Source: Mesorhizobium huakuii
GTDB taxonomy: Bacteria; Pseudomonadota; Alphaproteobacteria; Rhizobiales; Rhizobiaceae
Assembly (NCBI RefSeq): GCF_014189455.1
Contig: NZ_CP050296.1
Coordinates: 3,158,001 to 3,222,000 of the forward strand
Direction: 5' to 3'
Length of the DNA stretch: 64,000 nucleotides
The notes below the pieces were generated by a model. That model was not told the DNA's origin and did not search any database. It saw only the letters and a list, made by a program, of their open reading frames with translations. Shown in pieces: positions 48,594-56,980 of this stretch. Each line of letters begins with the position of its first letter. Position 1 is the first letter of the stretch. Made by a program: the position numbers and the translations under genes.

Positions 48594-48951
48594 GTTCTCC
48601 GTCGCAGGGACAGCTTGGTGCATGCATTGTCTTATGGTGCGCTGGTCGACCCCCACTCCGTCTCGGCTTCGCCGAGCCACCTGCCGGGGCGAGCCACGGG
48701 TCTCGCCCGTCCTTCGGACCCCCGATCGACGGGGTAGAGGAAAGGCGCCAAGCTTTTTGCCGTCAACGCTCGTCCAGCAACGCTCCCTTCCTTTCCCTCC
48801 GGAGGGGGAAGGTGGCGCTGCGAAGCAGCGACGGATTGGGGGAACCACGTGGCAATCAAGCCTCGTGGGCTGATCAGTCACGCCAATCACAGAAGATCGG
48901 TGCATCCCGCAGCCCCCTCCTGAGGGAGAGGAAAGGACCTTGCCGCCGCAC
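48594..48951. repeat. Gene-free gap with rhizobial intergenic repeat units
   Basis: No gene is seen. Short repeats typical of Mesorhizobium gaps are present (CTCGGCTTCGCCGAG hairpin near 48661-48675; CCTCCGGAGGGGGAAGGTGGCGC near 48798-48818; an inverse copy CCCCCTCCTGAGGGAGAGG near 48913-48931). The last two form an inverted pair about 110 bases apart. The gap separates the frameshifted phosphatase gene from the convergent MarR gene. Confidence 0.55.
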
Positions 48952-49407
48952 CTACGCCAGTTTCGCCAGCAGCTTCGTGAAGGTGGCGATCTCCTTGGCC
49001 GAGAGCGGAGCCAGCGTTTCCCTGGTGATCTCGCGCGCCAGCGGGATCAGCCGTTCGATCGCGTCGCGGCCTTCGGCGGTCAGATTGACCAGCAGCCGCC
49101 TTTTGTCGATCTCATGCTTGGAAAGCTCGACCAGGCCGCGCGCCTTCAGCCGGTCGATGACACCCTTTACCGTCGCCGCATCCATGGCGATCAGCGTGCC
49201 GAGCTGGTTCTGCGAGGTCTCGCCGACATCGCGCAGCTTGGCGAGTGCGGCGAATTGCGGTGGCGTCAGGTCGCCGATATGCGCGGCGAAGATCGAGACA
49301 TGGCGCTGGTGCGCCTTGCGCAGGATGAAGCCGACTTGCTCCTGCAGGAGGTAATCGTGTTCCTCGGGCTCTTCAGCCTCGACCAGCTTGAGCTCCCCGC
49401 CGCTCAC
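48952..49407 (-). CDS. MarR-family regulator, last gene of the heterocycle operon
   Basis: 151 residues. A winged helix (LRDVGETSQNQLGTLIAMDAATVKGVIDRLKARGLVELSKHEIDKRRLLVNLTAEG) lies between dimerisation helices. It starts at GTG 49407, which overlaps the expected in-frame stop of the DUF1185 gene in a GTGA. Its place at the end of the six-gene chain suggests it controls that chain, possibly at the palindrome at 56162-56179. Confidence 0.92.
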   Translation of the reverse strand: MSGGELKLVEAEEPEEHDYLLQEQVGFILRKAHQRHVSIFAAHIGDLTPPQFAALAKLRDVGETSQNQLGTLIAMDAATVKGVIDRLKARGLVELSKHEIDKRRLLVNLTAEGRDAIERLIPLAREITRETLAPLSAKEIATFTKLLAKLA

Positions 49408-49987
49408 CGCAGTCCGTCCCAGGCCTTGATGTCGGCGGCCGCCAACCCGCCCATGCGGTTGTGAACCCGCGCCCGCAGGTCATGGCCAGGCAAAAAAGAA
49501 TCTCGTCTGGACGCGGCCCGTCGCTGATGCCGACTTCCATAGCGTCGAAATGGCTGCGCACATAGGCGGCGTTGATGTGGCCGAGCGGCACGTCGAGCTT
49601 CGAGCCGAAGGCACCGACCTTCTTGGCCGACGGCACGATCGCCTTGGCGTCGCCGAGCCGTTCGCGCATGGCGTAGCCGCCGGGCACATGCCAGAGCGCG
49701 CCGTGTTCCAGTTCGCCCGCCGTGCCGACAATGGCGCCCTTGCCGTAGCCGTCGATCTGTTTGACGTCACCACCCAGCGCCGCGATCAGCCGGTCGGAGA
49801 GTAGCAGGCCAAGCGGCTTCAGATCGTCCATGGCGCTCTGCAGATCCTCGACATAGCGCCCGGCGAACGGGTTCTTGACCACGGCCATTGCCGCGGCACG
49901 CCGGCGCGGCACGTCCGCCACCGGCCCGCCCTCATGAAATATCTCTTCGCTCAGCACCGCGATCTTGCGGATCGGAAACTCAGGCAT
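49404..49987 (-). CDS. DUF1185 (amino acid synthesis family) protein, C-terminus possibly frameshifted
   Basis: About 194 residues from ATG 49987. Landmarks: IRKIAVLSEEIFHEGG, GDVKQIDGYGKGAIVGTAGELEHGALWHVPGG and AYVRSHFDAMEVGISDGPRPDEI. Up to LAMTCG the frame is normal; then the family end (VHNRMGGLAAADIKAWDGLR) continues in the next frame, with a stop at 49404. The break is near 49466-49475, in short C/G runs. As read, the frame continues to 49373 with an unrelated tail. Function of the family is not established; it often sits beside UPF0280 and 6-hydroxynicotinate-reductase-like genes. Confidence 0.85.
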
Positions 49988-50867
49988 GGGCAACTTCCTC
50001 CCTCGGATTTTTGTTGGGCGCGGCAAGCGCAACCGAGCCGCTGATGCGAGCCTCACCGCCAAGAAACAGCGCCGATCCGGCAATCAGGCCACGCCGGCGA
50101 AAATCTTCGGCGACAGCAAGGCCATTGTCTAGCGCCTGCGCCACCTCACCAAATGCCAGCGTGCCGACGGCTTGTGTTACCAGCCGCTCGCCGAGATCGC
50201 TGTCTGGCGACAGTTCACGTGCGGGAATGCGCCTGATGGCGGGATTGCCTGGCAGGTCCACCGCGTTGGCGATCAGCGTTGCCGCAGCATCGGCCTCGGC
50301 GCCAGTCCGCGCCAGCACGGTGACGGCATCGGCAATGCCGAGCGAAAAGGAGCGGCCGCGCCAGCCGCTGGTGGCGACGCCGCGAACGCCGTCCTCGGCG
50401 AGGATCGTGATCCGGTCGGCCATGCCGTTGCCGGTGCCGGCGACCGCCAGGCCGATCGATCGGCCCTTGCCGATGTGAAGAGCGCTGTCGCCGCCATTGT
50501 TGACATAGGCACGATCGAGTTTGCGATCGGCAAGCAATGCGGTGAGCATTTCGTCGGCTACCGATCCCGCGACGGCGGCCATCGGTGTGATGAAGCATTC
50601 CGCCAAAGGCATGACGGCTGCTTCCATGCGGCGCGCCGTCGGGCCGGCAAAGGTGCGTGGCGCCAGGAAAAACGCCGGGAGCCGCAATTCAGGCAGTTCC
50701 TCGACCAACTCGATCAGGATCGTCTGGAAGCGTGCAACCGCTTGCTCATAGGCCAGCTGGCATTCCTGCGCCTCGCCAAAGGCCTCGACGATCAGATCGA
50801 TCGGCCCGTGGTTGAGATGCAGCCGCTTGCCGTCCTGCAGCCAATGCGCTTGCGGGCCGTCCATCAT
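49980..50867 (-). CDS. UPF0280 family (ApbE-like) protein
   Basis: 295 residues. Motifs include RLHLNHGPIDLIVEAFG, MAAVAGSVADEMLTALL, AYVNNGGDSALHIGKG and GVATSGWRGRSFSLGIADAVTVLA. These recall ApbE, the FAD:protein FMN transferase, whose fold it probably shares; activity is unknown. ATG 50867 makes an ATGA overlap with the stop of the upstream gene. Possible roles are flavin attachment to a partner protein or a ring-opening step. Confidence 0.88.
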   Translation of the reverse strand: MMDGPQAHWLQDGKRLHLNHGPIDLIVEAFGEAQECQLAYEQAVARFQTILIELVEELPELRLPAFFLAPRTFAGPTARRMEAAVMPLAECFITPMAAVAGSVADEMLTALLADRKLDRAYVNNGGDSALHIGKGRSIGLAVAGTGNGMADRITILAEDGVRGVATSGWRGRSFSLGIADAVTVLARTGAEADAAATLIANAVDLPGNPAIRRIPARELSPDSDLGERLVTQAVGTLAFGEVAQALDNGLAVAEDFRRRGLIAGSALFLGGEARISGSVALAAPNKNPREEVAHA

Positions 50868-52405
50868 CCAGTCCCGTTCGACGCGGCGCGCCGCAACTGT
50901 GCCAGCGGCGGCCATGGATTGTCGGACGGCGCACCGGTGCCGCGGCGCGGGTTAAGGTATTCGCCGCCCTTGGCGACGATATCCTCGACGCTGCGGATTT
51001 CGGCCTCGTAGCCGCCGAGCCTGACATAATCGTCGCGGCGCAAGGTGAATTCGATCGGCGCCACCAGCGCCGGCGTCGGCACATAGCCGAAGGCGCCTTC
51101 CGGCACGCGCGTGACATCGACCATCAGCGTGATGCCGCCGCCCGGCCAGACATAGACCGGCGCGCCGCCGACGGTCACATAGGTCTTCAGGCCCTGCACC
51201 GAGCGGGTCAGATTGACCGGGTTTTCAGTGACGCCTGCGCGCAGCGAGCCACCGGCGCCGCCGATAAACAGCACGGTGCACAGCGCCGGCTCGCAATTGT
51301 CCTCGATCAGATTGACCGACTTCTGCAGCCGCTCCGGAAATGGCTTTTCGACCGGCTTCAATTCGTCGTCGAGTTCGTAGTAGGCGAACTGCTCGCCGGT
51401 CGTCGAAACCATCAGCAGCGACAGGCCCGGCCGCGCGCCCTTCTTGGCGTTCCACTCGCCGAGGATCGACAGCGGGTCGGATATGCTGGTGCCGCCCCAG
51501 CCGAGGCCGGGCTCGGAGACCTTGAAATAGCGGCCCGGCGTCGAGCGGCGGCCGATGATTTTGATGCCCGTATCCTGCCAGCCCAGCACCTTGCCGGCCT
51601 GGTGCTCGGAGACGACGCCGGTGATGTGGTCGTCGACCACCACCACCTCGTCGACCAGCCCGCGCCATTGCGTGGCGAACATGCCGATGGTCGCCGAGCC
51701 GCAGCCGACACGCATGCGGTGTTCCTGCTTGCCGTCGATGACAGGTGGTTTGCCGGCTTCGACGATGATGGTGGCGCCGCCGTCGATGGTGAGTTCCACC
51801 GGCTTGCGGTTGCACAGATTGAGCAGCGCGTCGCAGGTCGCCCGGCCTTCCGCCTTGGAGCCGCCGGTCAAATGATGCACACCGCCCAGCGACAGCATCT
51901 GCGAGCCATATTCGCCTGTTGTGACATGGCCGATCGCTTCGCCTTGCGAGCGTACGATAGCCGTTTCGGGCCCGAGATGACGGTCGGTGTCGATCTTCAC
52001 CTTGACGCCGCAATACGAAAAAATACCTTCGGTGACGACGGTGACGAGATCGACGCCCTCGACCTCCTGGCTGACGATGAACGGCGCCGGCTTGTAGTCG
52101 GGATAGGTGGTGCCGGCGCCGATTGCGGTGACGAAGCGGCTGCCGGTGTTGAGCAACTCGCCATCCCATGCCTCGCCTTCGGCGACGAAGGGAACCATGG
52201 AGGCGCCAGTCTCGGCCGCATGGTCGAGGATGGTCAGCGGATCCATGCGCACGATCCGGCCGCCGGAATTGCCGTAGCGGTCGCAGGCGCCGGTGCGGCC
52301 ATCGGCGATGTAGCACATGACCGGGCAGGCATCGCAACGGATCTTCTCCGCCACCTGCTTCTCGCCGGGATCATGGGTCTCAAAACGCTCGGCAAGCTCG
52401 CTCAT
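50864..52405 (-). CDS. 6-hydroxynicotinate-reductase-like iron-sulfur protein
   Basis: 513 residues. An N-terminal cysteine cluster (RCDACPVMCYIADGRTGACDRYGN) can hold an Fe-S centre, and the rest resembles proteins annotated as 6-hydroxynicotinate reductase (YCGVKVKIDTD, MRVGCGSATIGMFA, VDDHITGVVSEHQAG). That enzyme reduces 6-hydroxynicotinate to 1,4,5,6-tetrahydro-6-oxonicotinate with reduced ferredoxin in clostridial-type nicotinate fermentation. Its neighbours, a molybdenum hydroxylase and pncA, support this, but a different N-heterocycle is possible. Confidence 0.82.
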   Translation of the reverse strand: MSELAERFETHDPGEKQVAEKIRCDACPVMCYIADGRTGACDRYGNSGGRIVRMDPLTILDHAAETGASMVPFVAEGEAWDGELLNTGSRFVTAIGAGTTYPDYKPAPFIVSQEVEGVDLVTVVTEGIFSYCGVKVKIDTDRHLGPETAIVRSQGEAIGHVTTGEYGSQMLSLGGVHHLTGGSKAEGRATCDALLNLCNRKPVELTIDGGATIIVEAGKPPVIDGKQEHRMRVGCGSATIGMFATQWRGLVDEVVVVDDHITGVVSEHQAGKVLGWQDTGIKIIGRRSTPGRYFKVSEPGLGWGGTSISDPLSILGEWNAKKGARPGLSLLMVSTTGEQFAYYELDDELKPVEKPFPERLQKSVNLIEDNCEPALCTVLFIGGAGGSLRAGVTENPVNLTRSVQGLKTYVTVGGAPVYVWPGGGITLMVDVTRVPEGAFGYVPTPALVAPIEFTLRRDDYVRLGGYEAEIRSVEDIVAKGGEYLNPRRGTGAPSDNPWPPLAQLRRAASNGTG

Positions 52406-55212
52406 GCGCGTGCCTCTTTTTCGCGGATGGCGGCGCGGATACGCGTCGGCGTCGCCGGGACCTTGGTGACCAGCACGCCGGTGGCGTGGCGGATGGCGTT
52501 GAGGATCGCCGGCGCCGTCGGGATCAGCACATGCTCGCCCAGCCCCTTGGCGCCGAACGGTCCCTCGGGATCGGGAACCTCGACCAGAATGGTCTCGATC
52601 GGCGGCACGTCGCCAATGGTCGGGATGAGATAGTCGTGCAGATTCTCGGTGCGGCCGGGGATGTACTCCTCCATCAGCGCCATGCCGATGCCTTGCGCGA
52701 TGCCGCCTTCGATCTGGCCCTCGACCAGCAGCGGATTGATCGCCCTGCCGACATCATGCGCGGCGGTGATTTTGATCAGCTTCACCGTACCGAGCTTGAG
52801 ATCGACCTCGAGCTCGGCGATCTGCGCGCCATAACCATAGACGGCGTAGGGCTTGCCCTGGCCCTTGGCATCGAGCGGCAGCGTCGGCGGGTCGTAGGTC
52901 TCCTCGGCGCGGAAGACGAAGCCATCGGCGTCCACATCGAGCGTAGCGAGATCGATGCGGCGGGTGGCCTCGCCCTCGCGGATGACAATCGCCGCGCCGT
53001 CCAGTTGCAGAGATGCCTTTTCGGAAACATTGGCAAAGCGCAGGATCTTTTCGCGCAAGGCGCGGCCGGCCTTTTCGGCCGCCTTGCCGGTGACAAAAGT
53101 CTGGCGCGATGCGGACGTCTTGCCGGCATCGGGGCTGATCGCCGTGTCGGCGCTCTTCAACCGGAATCGTTCCAGCGGCAGGCCAAGCGCGTCGGCGCAG
53201 ATCTGCGTGATGACGGTGTTCGAGCCCTGGCCGATATCGACCGCCCCCTGGTGCAGGACGACCGTGCCGTCAGCCGCAATGCCGACCCGGATGGTCGACG
53301 GATTGGGCAGCGAAGTGTTGCCGCAGCCATACCAGCAGGACGCCACGCCAACGCCGCGCTTCTTATCCCGGTTTTGACTGTTGAAAGCATCCGCGTCAGC
53401 CTCCGCCCGCTCCCAGTGCGGCCGCAGCGCCCCGAGGCATTCGGCAATGCCGACGCCGGACTCCAGCCCCTGTCCGGTGACCGTTTCGGAGCCGTTCCGA
53501 AGGCAGTTTTTCAGGCGAAAATCGAGGCGGTCGATGCCGAGTTTGTCGGCCAGCTCATCGTAGAGCGTCTCCTGCATGATGGTCGCCTGCGGCACACCGA
53601 AGCCGCGGAAGGCGCCGGAGATCGGGCCATGCGTATGGATGGCGCGGCCCTCGGCGCGATAGTTCGGCGTCGCATAGGGGCCGGAAGCGTGCACGGGCAC
53701 GCGGTTGGCCACCGTCGGACCCCAACTGGCATAGGCGCCGGTGTTGAAATCGCCGGCAAAGATCATGCCGGTGACATGGCCTTCGGCATCGGCGCCAATG
53801 GTCGCTTTCATCTCGGCCGGATGACGCTTGGTGGTCGACATCATCGATTCGTTACGGGTGTAGGCGAGCGCCGCCGGCCGGCCGGTCTTCAGCGCGACGA
53901 GGCCGATCAGCGGCTGCAGCGAAACGTCGAGTTTCGAGCCGAAGCCGCCGCCGGTCGCGGTCGGCACGATGCGCACCTTGTCGACGGCAAGGCCGAGCAC
54001 CTTTGCCGTATCGTCGCGGTCCATGTAGGGCGCCTGGGTGCAGGTAACGACGACCAGTGTGTCGCCGTCCAGATAGGCATGGCCGGCTTCCGGCTCGATA
54101 TAGGCGTGCTCGACATAGGAGGTGTCGATGGCGCCGGAAACCGTGATGGCGGCGGCAGCAAGGGCTGCCTCGGGGTCGCCGCGCTCGACGAAGCCGGAGG
54201 TAAGCAGGTTCGAAGGGCGATTTGCATGGATCAGCGCGGCGCCGTCAGCCTGCGCTTCGGCAGGTTGCAGAAAATGCGGCAGTTCGGTCCAGCGGATAGG
54301 AAAATCCGACAGGTCGAGATCGAGCATCGCCTCGCGCTCGCCGGCGACCAGCGCCACCGCCTCGCCGCGCAGCCGCGCAAACCCTTCGGCGAGCGCCGGC
54401 TGGTCGGCGAACGGACCGATGACGCCAAAACAGTTTTTGCCCGGAATGTCGGCCGCGGTGAAGACAGCGGCGATACCGGGATGCGCCTTGGCCCAGCCGT
54501 CGAGATCGCCGAAGGCGAAGCTGGCGTGATAATGCGGCGAACGGACCACGAGTACCGCAAGCGCATTGGCGGGGAAGGAATCGCCGCCGAAGTTCTCAGC
54601 CCCAGTGACCTTCGGCACGCCGTCGAGCCTGACAGGGGACGCGCCGATCGCCTGGCCGGATCGGGGCAAGCGGAAATCGAGGCTTACCACTTGCGAGGAG
54701 GCATCCATCACCGCCGCGATGATCTTCCGGTAGCCGGTGCAGCGGCACAAAATACCGCCCAGCGCATCCTGCACCTCGGTCTCGGTCGGTCGGGGCTTCG
54801 TGTCCAGCAGCGCTGTCGCCGCGACCAGCAGCGCCGGCGTGCAGATGCCGCATTGCGCCGCGCCGTGCGCCAGGAAAGAGGCCTGCAATGCCGACAGCCG
54901 GCCGTTGGCCAGCCCTTCGACGGTCGTCACCGATGCGCCGGCGGCCGAGGCCGCCGACATCAGGCAGGCACAGACGGGGTCGCCGTCGACCAGCACCGTG
55001 CAGGCGCCGCAATCACCGGCGTCGCAGCCGACCTTGGTGCCGGTCAACTGCAATTCGTCACGCAGCACCTGGGATAGCCGGCGCAGCGGCGGCACATTGA
55101 CCGAGACGGCGGCGCCATTCACCGCGAAGGCAATGTCGGCGCGTTCGAGGCCAGACTGCATCCCACCCAGATCGGGCAGAGCTTCACGGACTTCAGGCAG
55201 AACCTGGCTCAT
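52402..55212 (-). CDS. Fused 2Fe-2S and molybdopterin subunits of a xanthine-dehydrogenase-type hydroxylase
   Basis: 936 residues. Residues about 25-170 are the two-cluster 2Fe-2S unit (CDAGDCGACTVLVDG, CGICTPALLVAATALL, CRCTGYRKI). From about 185 comes the molybdopterin domain (VPKVTGAENFGGDSFPANALAVLVVRSPHYHA, GGGFGSKLDVSLQPL, GAFRGFGVPQATIMQE, QGSNTVITQICADALGLPL), with the catalytic glutamate in KGLGEHVLIPTAPAILNAI. It should hydroxylate an N-heterocycle next to nitrogen. In XDH the order is Fe-S, FAD, Mo; here FAD is a separate gene, coupled upstream. Confidence 0.93.
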   Translation of the reverse strand: MSQVLPEVREALPDLGGMQSGLERADIAFAVNGAAVSVNVPPLRRLSQVLRDELQLTGTKVGCDAGDCGACTVLVDGDPVCACLMSAASAAGASVTTVEGLANGRLSALQASFLAHGAAQCGICTPALLVAATALLDTKPRPTETEVQDALGGILCRCTGYRKIIAAVMDASSQVVSLDFRLPRSGQAIGASPVRLDGVPKVTGAENFGGDSFPANALAVLVVRSPHYHASFAFGDLDGWAKAHPGIAAVFTAADIPGKNCFGVIGPFADQPALAEGFARLRGEAVALVAGEREAMLDLDLSDFPIRWTELPHFLQPAEAQADGAALIHANRPSNLLTSGFVERGDPEAALAAAAITVSGAIDTSYVEHAYIEPEAGHAYLDGDTLVVVTCTQAPYMDRDDTAKVLGLAVDKVRIVPTATGGGFGSKLDVSLQPLIGLVALKTGRPAALAYTRNESMMSTTKRHPAEMKATIGADAEGHVTGMIFAGDFNTGAYASWGPTVANRVPVHASGPYATPNYRAEGRAIHTHGPISGAFRGFGVPQATIMQETLYDELADKLGIDRLDFRLKNCLRNGSETVTGQGLESGVGIAECLGALRPHWERAEADADAFNSQNRDKKRGVGVASCWYGCGNTSLPNPSTIRVGIAADGTVVLHQGAVDIGQGSNTVITQICADALGLPLERFRLKSADTAISPDAGKTSASRQTFVTGKAAEKAGRALREKILRFANVSEKASLQLDGAAIVIREGEATRRIDLATLDVDADGFVFRAEETYDPPTLPLDAKGQGKPYAVYGYGAQIAELEVDLKLGTVKLIKITAAHDVGRAINPLLVEGQIEGGIAQGIGMALMEEYIPGRTENLHDYLIPTIGDVPPIETILVEVPDPEGPFGAKGLGEHVLIPTAPAILNAIRHATGVLVTKVPATPTRIRAAIREKEARA

Positions 55213-56069
55213 GCGGCCACCATATGATCGTTCATTGGTCCGGCGGCCGTCAGCACGGCCCGGGCAACAATCTCGCGCACGGCGTCGAGCCGGTATTCGG
55301 CGCTGCCGCGCACATCGGCGATCGGCGACAGCTCGGTCATCGGCGCGGACTGGATCGCAGCGGCGAGCTGGTGATCCGCAGGCAATCCACGCAGCGCCGT
55401 CTCAACACCGGCAAGCCGCTTGGCGACAGCTGAACACGATCCGACGGCGATGGCCGCTTCGGCCACTGTGCCGTTCTCGACGACCAGGCGCGCCGCCACC
55501 ATCGCGATGGAAATCACGAGATAGCGCCGCGCGCCGAGCTTGACGAAAGCCGACGTACCGGCGGCTGCCAGTTTAGGCACGCGGATGGACGTCACCATTT
55601 CACCCGCTTGCAAGGCCGTGCGGCGGTTGCCGAGAATGAAATCCGGCAAGGACAGATGGCGCGTGGCGGTCACCGAACGCAGTTCGACTTCGGCATCGAG
55701 CACAAGCAGGCCCGGCACGCCATCGGCGGCCGGCGAGGCGTTGCAGAGATTGCCGGCGACGGAAGCGACGTTCTGGATCTGCGGTGAACCGACCTCGCGT
55801 GCCGCCTGTTTCAGCGCATCGAAGGCTGGCGGCAAGGGATGGCGGATGAGATCGGTCCAGGTCGTGCGCGCGCCGATGACAAAGTGGTCGTCCGTCTCGG
55901 CGATGCCGCGCAGCGCGGCGAGGCCGTTGATGTCGAGGACATTGTCGCGGAACGGCTTCGCGCCTTGCGCCGGATAGAAATCGGTGCCGCCGGCAAGGAT
56001 GCGCCAGGCGCCCTCGCCAAGCAGCGCGAGCGCTTCGTCGACCGTGGTGGGTTTTGCGTAACGGATCAC
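55209..56069 (-). CDS. FAD-binding subunit of the molybdenum hydroxylase
   Basis: 286 residues from GTG 56069, preceded by GGGAAGG. FAD motifs: ILAGGTDFYPAQ and SPQIQNVASVAGNLCNASPAADGVPGLLVL, plus the CO-dehydrogenase flavoprotein C-terminal domain (LGARRYLVISIAMVAARL). It moves electrons from the 2Fe-2S clusters to an acceptor. It is the first gene of the chain; its stop overlaps the start of the Mo-subunit gene in an ATGA. Confidence 0.92.
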   Translation of the reverse strand: MIRYAKPTTVDEALALLGEGAWRILAGGTDFYPAQGAKPFRDNVLDINGLAALRGIAETDDHFVIGARTTWTDLIRHPLPPAFDALKQAAREVGSPQIQNVASVAGNLCNASPAADGVPGLLVLDAEVELRSVTATRHLSLPDFILGNRRTALQAGEMVTSIRVPKLAAAGTSAFVKLGARRYLVISIAMVAARLVVENGTVAEAAIAVGSCSAVAKRLAGVETALRGLPADHQLAAAIQSAPMTELSPIADVRGSAEYRLDAVREIVARAVLTAAGPMNDHMVAA

Positions 56070-56161
56070 GCTTTGCCTTCCCAGAGAGTGGGCCTTCCCC
56101 GAAATGGCCCTCCCAGGGCGTTTACCCCGGGCATGATCTTGCCGGTCCGCAAACCGGAAAT

Positions 56162-56179
56162 TCATTCGTATGCAAATGA
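56162..56179. promoter_or_regulatory. Palindromic operator candidate before the heterocycle operon
   Basis: TCATTCGTATGCAAATGA at 56162-56179, an imperfect 18-base palindrome with TCATT/AATGA arms and a GCATAC-like core. It lies about 95 bases upstream of the first gene and 180 bases before the divergent pncA. It could bind the MarR protein of the operon or a GntR-type factor. Inferred from symmetry and position. Confidence 0.5.
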
Positions 56180-56358
56180 TATCAAGCCGGCGGAAATTGT
56201 CAAAGCCAGAGTTTGACCTGTCGTGCCTGCCGCGGTGCGGGCAACAAGATTGTTACGCCTGCGGAGGTTGACGCGGCCGGCCATCTGGTCAAGTTTCTGC
56301 CTCCGGTCGCGTTCGCGGCATTTTCCACTGGAGCATGACGTACAGAAGAGGGAAGCCC

Positions 56359-56973
56359 ATGGCCGACGAAGCGCTTGTTGTGATCGACCTGCAGAATGAC
56401 TTTTGCCCGGGCGGCGCGTTGGCCGTGACCGGCGGCGACGAGATCGTGCCGCTGGTCAACGATATGATCCGGCGCGCCGACCACGTCGTGCTGACGCAGG
56501 ACTGGCACCCCGCCGGCCATTCGAGCTTTGCCTCCAGCCATCCGGGCGCGCAGCCCTTCACCATGATCGAGATGCCCTACGGCCAGCAGACGCTGTGGCC
56601 GGACCATTGCATCCAGGGCAGCCTCGGCTCGGATTTCCACTCCGGCCTTGCCTGGACCAAGGCCGAACTCGTCATCCGCAAGGGATTTCGGCCCGCCATA
56701 GACAGCTATTCGGCCTTCTTCGAGAACGACCACACGACCCCGACCGGCCTCGCCGGCTACCTCAGGGAGCGCGGCATCGACACCGTCACCCTGGTCGGCC
56801 TGGCGACCGATTTCTGCGTCGGCTTTTCGGCGCTGGACGCCGTCAGCCAGGGTTTCAAGACCACCGTTCGGCTCGATGCCTGTCGTGGCATCGACCTCAA
56901 CGGCTCGCTCGATGCCATGCTGCAACGCATGCGCGATGCCGGCGTGACGCTTGAAGACCAGTTGTCGGACTGA
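56359..56973 (+). CDS. pncA: Nicotinamidase
   Basis: 204 residues of the isochorismatase-like cysteine hydrolase family. The triad is visible: aspartate in VIDLQNDFCPGG, lysine in VIRKGF, and cysteine in GLATDFCVGFSALDA. Metal-site residues lie in QDWHPAGHSSF, typical of nicotinamidases. It converts nicotinamide to nicotinate. ATG 56359 follows AGAGGGAAG. It may serve NAD salvage, or feed the divergent heterocycle operon. Confidence 0.93.
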   Translation: MADEALVVIDLQNDFCPGGALAVTGGDEIVPLVNDMIRRADHVVLTQDWHPAGHSSFASSHPGAQPFTMIEMPYGQQTLWPDHCIQGSLGSDFHSGLAWTKAELVIRKGFRPAIDSYSAFFENDHTTPTGLAGYLRERGIDTVTLVGLATDFCVGFSALDAVSQGFKTTVRLDACRGIDLNGSLDAMLQRMRDAGVTLEDQLSD

Positions 56974-56980
56974 ACCGACG

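Noticed and set aside
48594..48951. A short gene antisense or sense in the gap before the MarR gene
   Set aside because: The frames here cross repeat units, have proline/arginine-rich translations and lack start signals.
52486..55077. 863-residue open frame antisense to the Mo hydroxylase
   Set aside because: Composition is that of a complementary-strand shadow; no motif or ribosome site, and the sense gene is clear.
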